Assembly (NCBI GenBank): GCA_001414485.1
Contig: LLEY01000121.1
Span: 124,001 to 188,000 of the forward strand
Direction of reading: 5' to 3'
DNA: 64,000 nt
Source of the DNA: Calycina herbarum
Taxonomy: Eukaryota; Ascomycota; Leotiomycetes; Helotiales; Pezizellaceae
Made by a program: the position numbers and the translations under genes. A model generated the notes under the pieces. That model was not told the origin of the DNA and made no database searches. It saw nothing but the letters and a program-made list of their open reading frames with translations. Positions 58,801 to 64,000 of this stretch are shown piece after piece (the stretch's first letter is position 1; every line of letters starts with the position of its first letter).

Positions 58801-61800
58801 GATGGATTCGATGATTACGAGTCTAAGTTGTCCATACGGACAAACAGTCTAAATATGTTCCAAGGGCTTATTAAGCACCAAGATTTGGCCCCCAAATCAC
58901 CTGATTTCTGACACTCCCCCATGCGTAATAAGCTCTTGATCCCACTTGTCAAAATGAAGCTATTCCTACTTGCTAAGCCTCCATAAATTGTTGTTTTTGC
59001 CAAGTTTGTAAAGTTAATCCCTTGAGCCTCCTTAACTCCTGTAACAACTGCTAGTACAGTTGTAGTGCCTACGTCTCCTCTTTGGAAGTTCAGCAGCTCC
59101 ACGAAGTGTCTTACACTTGTGCCACGGTACAAGAGTACTTAATTCTTCTTTTTCATCCTAAGCGTTCGACAATGTGTATTGAACGTATCCTTTGCAAGTT
59201 GTTTGGTGAGGATATCGGCAGGTTAGTCCTTTCCTGATATTTTAAGGACTTTGAGGCGATTCCTTTGTACTATGTCGTTTCGTACGTATAGGTGTTTGGT
59301 CTTAATATGCTTGGATCTTTGATGGAACTTGGTGTCTTCGCAAAGTTATATAGCGGCTTTATTATCGTAGTAAAGTGAGGGTATTTTAAATGTCTCCCCT
59401 AGATCCTCCTATAGCTTCTTAAGCCACGCCGCTTCTCTTGCTCCTTCACTTACAGCTGATATCTCTGAATCTATGGTGCTCAAAGCTGTATGCTTTTGCC
59501 TTTGAGTAGCCTAAGAGACTGTTCCTCTATATTAAGTTACCGCCTAGCTACTAAACGACTTACAATCGTCTTCAGTAGCCTAGGTGGCATTACTATAAAG
59601 TACAAAGTTGCTTGGACCGTAAACTCCTCGAGTATATACGTTAAAGCCTTAAGTTGCCATTTGTCTTCCTTGTCCTCTATACGTAATACCATTGTTAATC
59701 GATCCTTTGAGATACTATACAAGGTGTTTTGTATGTTGGAGATGTTCTTTTGTCGGGTTTGCTATATGCCTTGTAAGCTAGCCTACAGCATACGTAATAT
59801 TGAACCATATACCGTTTAAGAGATATATTACACTTCTAACGATTTACTAGTATAACTTTAATTCTTCGTACACAACTTCCTTGCCTTTAAGTCGTGGTTT
59901 AAGTACTGTTCTAGGTACGAAAGGCGTAGAAACGGGATTACACTTGTCTATAGAAAGTCTTATAAGCAATTACTATATATAAGCTCCTTATAATATAGTA
60001 ATCGACTAATTTGCTCGATCTCTCCTAATCTTAAATCCTATAAACATCTTAGTATTACTATCTTAATCCTCTACCTTATTCACTCTTTATTTAGTATTGT
60101 TTATTATCTAGGATTTAACTTACGCGACATCTGCTTTCTCCTCTACGATTAGTATATCGTCGATAAAGAGAAGGATAGATACGTTATCTTTAATAAAGAG
60201 GTTTAGATCGCTCTTTAAGGCCTTAAAGCTAAGTTTTACAAACTTCTTAATAACTTCTTAGAGCTATTCGTATAGTGCTTATTTTAAGCTATATAAGGGC
60301 TTCTTAAGCTTTAGGAATCCTTGCCGAGTCCGAGTTTCTAGATAGACAAGATAGAAGTAATCTAGGAATTAGTAGTATATGTCTTCTTTAAGGTTAGAGT
60401 AGATAAAGGTAGTATCGACGTCTAGTTACTCGATCTCTAGGTCTTCGGCGGCAGCTTTTATAAGAATAACTCTTAAGGTGTTATATTATAAAACTATAGT
60501 AAACGTCTTAAAATAGTCGATTCTATATTCCTAGTAATCGCCTCTTATAGTTAGCTTACACTTATAACGTACGATCTTACTATTAACTTTAAGTTTATGT
60601 TTTAAGACCTATTTAGTCGAAAGAAGTCTCTTCTCTTATAGATTACTCTATATAATAATATAGGCTCTATTCTTATTTAAAGAGATTAACTCTTTCTTTA
60701 GCAACAGTATCTAATTCTTAGAATCCTTATCTATAGCCTCCTTAAGTATTACCTCTTTAAAAGAAGTAAGTAGAACGGAATTTAAGAGCTTAAATATATT
60801 AAGATCTAAAGCTTATAATATAGTAGCTATGTCTCTAAAGATATACTTTAGCTTATAAATTCTACTATATCTTAATTAGTAGACTTAGAAGAGTAGCTCT
60901 AGTATATTATCTCTATTAGTTACTAAGTCTTCTTAACTTGTAGTAGTATTTTTAGATACGTTATTACTAGTAATTACTAAATTCTTTAGACTTGTAGTAG
61001 ACCTTTTAGGTAAGTTACTACTAGGAATAGGTCTTTCTACTTCTTCTTAAACTTCTACTATCCTTAGTATAGGCGAAGTAGTTGTTTAGACAGCTCTTCT
61101 CTAGAGCGTTAGTAGAGTTTAAGTCTTTAAGACTTTCTCTTTTAGTACTAACTTTAGAAAGTTATACTTGTTAAATCGCAGCTCTACCGATTTATAATAC
61201 TTATATATTCGTATGTTAAATAACTTATATACGTTGTTTCTACTTATACTTATATATATCTAGTGCTTAAGATACCTTAGATTATACTTCTATAGGTAAG
61301 TTGCTTTTAGATTCTAGAGCTACGTAGTATATCTAAAAACTCGTATTCTAGAGACATCTAGTTAATAGCTAGTATACGCTTTATAAGAAGTTCTTACTTT
61401 TATAATTATAACTTATAAGTTTATATCTAACGAGTTCCTAGAACTCTTAGTAGAATAACTATATAGAAGTACTAAAGTTAGTAGTCTATTTAGTAGCTAA
61501 TATATATATTCGGCTATAAAACACTATATACTAAAGTATGATTTGCTCTAATAAATTATAGATCTTATTAGGTTATTTATCTTAGCTATTTTACGCTCGA
61601 TTACGTTATTTAGATAATATTTATATAGTAGCGAGGGTTTAATCTAATACTCTTTCTTCTTAAGTATCTGCTTTACTATTATACTAAACTTACTACGACT
61701 AGAGTTATAGCGAAAGTGTATATACTTCTATTCTATCTCGGTCTCTACTAGTACTATAATCTCCTTAAGTATAGGCTATACGTCTTTCTAAGCCTTTAAC

Positions 61801-62430
61801 TTTATAAGGCGGATCTACGAGTTATAAGTAGTATCGTCTATAATAAATAAGAAGTATTAGTATTCTTAAACAGAGTTTAGAAGCTCTCTAGAGATATTAG
61901 CGTATAGTCTAAATCCTCTTTTGTCTAACCTTGATTTAGTAGTTTTATAGTATTTAGCTTTAAGCTTACTAGCTAGGTATACTTCGTAAGCGTGATCGCC
62001 TAGGCGACGAGGTGTTTTAGTAGTAGAAAGCGCTATCTAATTCCTTAAATAGTTCTTTAGTACTTTAAGGGATTTATAGCTTATATATCCGAATCGGTAA
62101 TATATTAATTCTTATAGACTCTCTCTTATATCGTCGATTCTTTCTTCTCTTATATAAGTTATAAAGATCTAACCGGTATTCTATACTATATAGAGTATAT
62201 TTATATAAGACGAAGTGAGTACTACTCTACTATTCTTAAGTACTTAGGAGTAATCCTTCTCGAAGTAGACTTTCAGTTTCTCTTTTATAAGAATCGGTAT
62301 ACTAATAAGTTTATAGGTAAACCCTAGGCTAAGGTTTTTCTTTGTAGACTTTCTCGTCTAAAATCCGAGCGTCTGATCAGTCCAAATAACCCCGGTAGAG
62401 ATACTAAAAGAAGAAAGCATCATTTTAGCG
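58795..62430 (-). mobile_element. RIP-decayed Ty1/Copia LTR retrotransposon
   Basis: Minus strand, in order from ~62430: pre-integrase region with ELLHRRFGHISYKSL-like text, integrase core FLFIIDDTTYNS, then the reverse transcriptase region (heavily decayed, 60.0-61.2 kb), and the RNase H end DSEISAVSEGAREAAWLKKL, YYDNKAAI and ADILTKQL near 59180-59480. This int-RT-RNaseH order is that of Copia. Stops are almost all TAA/TAG at former CAA/CAG/TGG codons. A candidate 3' LTR of ~120 nt runs 58916 to 58795 (TGTCAGAAATCA...TACACA); I could not identify the 5' LTR, which should lie beyond 62430. Decay is lighter at the 3' end (58.8-59.6 kb) than in the middle. Confidence 0.8.
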
Positions 62431-63033
62431 AGTTTTAAATACACTATCTTTATGAAGGAGAGGAATGTTTTATGCAAGCTAAGAAAGTAAAATAGGTGGA
62501 TCACGTACATGGAGATTTCTGCTTCTTGTTCTTTTCTCCTCCCTTATTATTCATAATTAGATTCGAGCGTCTTTTTGGTTTACCTACCTACCCACCGTCC
62601 CTATTCTTAGAGATGTAATACAATTTACGTAGGCTACCAAGGGCTGTGTGCGTACGGCTACCTATTGAGATGTCTAATAGCTAGGTAAGCACTACTTAAC
62701 TGGGGAGAATACTAGCACTTCGCCCTAGAAGCTGGCCTTGGCAAACACACAACTCACTTGGTAACTACGTGACTATGTAACGGCGAATTAGAATGAATGA
62801 ATAGTACGAGGGAATAAATGGGTTATTGTCCTAGGAGTGGAAATCCTATATGTTGAAATACCTAAACTTTTGTTTCCAAAGAGAGTACAAGAGCCTTTGC
62901 GAAAAACGACCTTAGCTGTGAGTTAGTACGGTACATGATACATGAATTATAGTACCTTGTTTATGTTCTTGGAAGTTGCAATTGGTTACGATTAATTTCT
63001 CCCCGTATAGGCAGCAGACACGGTTGAGCCGCT
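62431..63033. other. gene-free stretch between Copia remains and methyltransferase
   Basis: No coding signal. Composition returns to normal here. It might contain the missing 5' LTR and leader of the Copia element, but no match to 58795-58916 was found by eye. Confidence 0.5.
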
Positions 63034-63770
63034 CTACTTAGTAGCTAAGAGGACATAGGCCTCGAACCTGATACCCCCAAACTGCGCCACCTCTTCCTTC
63101 ACGGACTGGCTAACAGACTCGAGCCACCTAGCCCGCTCTTCCTCCGTGTATCCTTCGCGAGCCTTGCTCATCATGGGACCCGACATAAGCATAGTAAGGC
63201 CAGCGATGTTTTCGTCGTCGGCGACGACCAACACTTTATCGACCATAGTGATGTTGTCCCTAGTGAAGCCGCCCGCCTCGACCACTTGTTGTAGCACGCC
63301 CTCTTCGTAGAACTCGGGACTTGGAGTAGGCATAAGCGGCAGATCCGGGCGGATCTTCTTCTGTGCGGCGTGGACGATGAACATAGGGGCGAATCGGCGC
63401 CAGCAGGTAACGACCGCCAGGCCGCCCGGGCTCAGGGTGCGGTATGTCTCGCGGACCGCATCGGCGGGGGACACGAAGGTAAAGATGCTAAAGTTGTCAA
63501 TGGAGTGGGTGAAGTAATTGTCCGGCACCGACTCCAGGTTCTGCGAGTCGAGCTGCTTGCAATCGACGTCGGGCAGCGTGGAGGCGGCGAGGGATTCGAG
63601 CGCGGCCGACACCATCATAGCGACATTGTCGGAGACCAGCATCTTCTTCGGCAGCTGGTCCTTGGGAAGGCAGCCAACAAGCGCGGCGGCGCCTATGCCG
63701 GGGCCGCGGCTGTGTCGTGGACGACCGAGTCCGGACCGATAGGGTGGGCGGACGTCTGGACATGGTTGGT
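63034..63770 (-). pseudogene. SAM-dependent methyltransferase with an N-terminal frameshift
   Basis: The C-terminal ~230 codons read cleanly: GPGIGAAALVGCLP (SAM motif I), VSDNVAMMVSAALE, DNYFTHSIDNFSIFTFVSPADAVRETYRTLSPGGLAVVTCW (motifs around the Asp and post-II region), to EAYVLLATK and stop. Upstream of motif I the expected N-terminal text (HPIGPDSVVHDTA) lies in another frame; the shift is at about 63703-63711 and one missing base explains it (family text would be A-C-G-P-G). The long frame reading upstream from there is spurious. The start codon is not identified; an upstream TGA lies about 30 codons before. Likely a recently broken gene or a base-call error. GC-rich. Class I methyltransferases of this kind often serve secondary metabolism. 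Confidence 0.7.
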
Positions 63771-63861
63771 GATGATAACCGACGTCCCTAGTCAGTGCAC
63801 GTCCCTGGCAAAAGCCCACTTCAAAACCCCCCTTTTTTACTCCACTATCACCACTTTAACT

Positions 63862-64000
63862 ATGGCTAGAGCAGACAAATCGCACCAGATCAACTTGGCG
63901 GTGGCAGCATATGAAAGAGGGGAGTTCAAGAATTATTCTGACGCTGCTAAGAAGTATGGCTGTGACCGTACTACTGTCTCACAGAGGATTAGAGGCTTGA
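63862..64000 (+). CDS. pogo-like DDE transposase, 5' end only (runs off window)
   Basis: From ATG 63862 an open frame of 46 codons reaches the window edge. INLAVAAYERGEF, YSDAAKKYGCDRTTVSQRI is a psq/pogo helix-turn-helix as found at the start of fungal pogo/Fot transposases. There is no stop and no sign of RIP, unlike the copy at 33.5-35.0 kb, so this could be a young, possibly active copy. It faces away from the methyltransferase, with ~90 nt between. Confidence 0.65.
   Translation, partial: MARADKSHQINLAVAAYERGEFKNYSDAAKKYGCDRTTVSQRIRGL

Noticed and set aside
1..64000. CRISPR arrays, bacterial operon signals, rRNA genes, telomere repeats, complete tRNA genes
   Set aside because: None seen. 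There are no spaced identical repeats, TTAGGG arrays or B-box-bearing tRNAs; the gene structure is that of a filamentous ascomycete.

Overview
This is a stretch of filamentous ascomycete nuclear DNA. Genes carry short introns (about 46-86 nt) with GTAAGT/GTATGT-type donors and CTAA-type branch sites. Base composition is split: gene-bearing DNA of ordinary composition alternates with very AT-rich blocks (about 31.5-36.1 kb and 59.8-62.4 kb) that hold transposons decayed by C-to-T changes, the signature of repeat-induced point mutation (RIP). The gene repertoire fits Pezizomycotina, and I would guess Leotiomycetes (Helotiales), but that placement is inference.

Layout. 1-7.6 kb: mostly gene-poor, with an Azr1/Ptc7-type PP2C phosphatase (minus). 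7.6-11.8 kb: a four-exon PH-domain protein of the Skg3/Caf120 type. 13.9-14.7 kb: a doubtful SUR7-like remnant. 15.1-16.6 kb: a secreted pepsin-like aspartyl protease. 17.3-18.5 kb: a broken NACHT-ankyrin remnant. 19.5-20.9 kb: a four-exon orphan gene with a tandem repeat. 22.1-23.4 kb: an HEXXH zincin-like protein with a heptad-repeat tail added by a second exon. 23.4-28.2 kb: a large multipass membrane protein and a secreted/anchored cysteine-rich protein. 29.5-31.2 kb: a tricalbin-like SMP-C2 protein.

31.5-36.1 kb is a RIP-decayed repeat block containing an internally deleted pogo/Fot-type element with ~55 bp inverted ends, bracketed by two ~250 bp direct repeats. After it come a frameshifted nucleotidyltransferase-like gene, a hypothetical gene, a flavocytochrome b2, a Na+/Ca2+ exchanger, and divergently the condensin kleisin subunit (Brn1/barren). 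The kleisin gene holds the most striking feature: a 1,407-nt intron, some 25 times the local norm, carrying four 5'-terminal tRNA fragments (Asp, Lys, Gly, Ser-like) on both strands. The Asp and Ser pieces both stop exactly at tRNA nucleotide 37.

51.4-56.3 kb: a single-pass Ser/Thr-rich membrane protein, then two tandem genes (an unknown and a CorA-like transporter), each disabled by one TAA that looks like a mutated CAA. 57.0-64.0 kb: debris of what may have been a secondary-metabolite locus (a P450 fragment lacking its heme cysteine, a methyltransferase fragment, a frameshifted methyltransferase) split by a decayed Copia retrotransposon, with the start of an apparently intact pogo-like transposase at the right edge.

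Coordinates of spliced genes come from reading splice signals and frames by eye. All multi-exon models given below keep frame across every junction.
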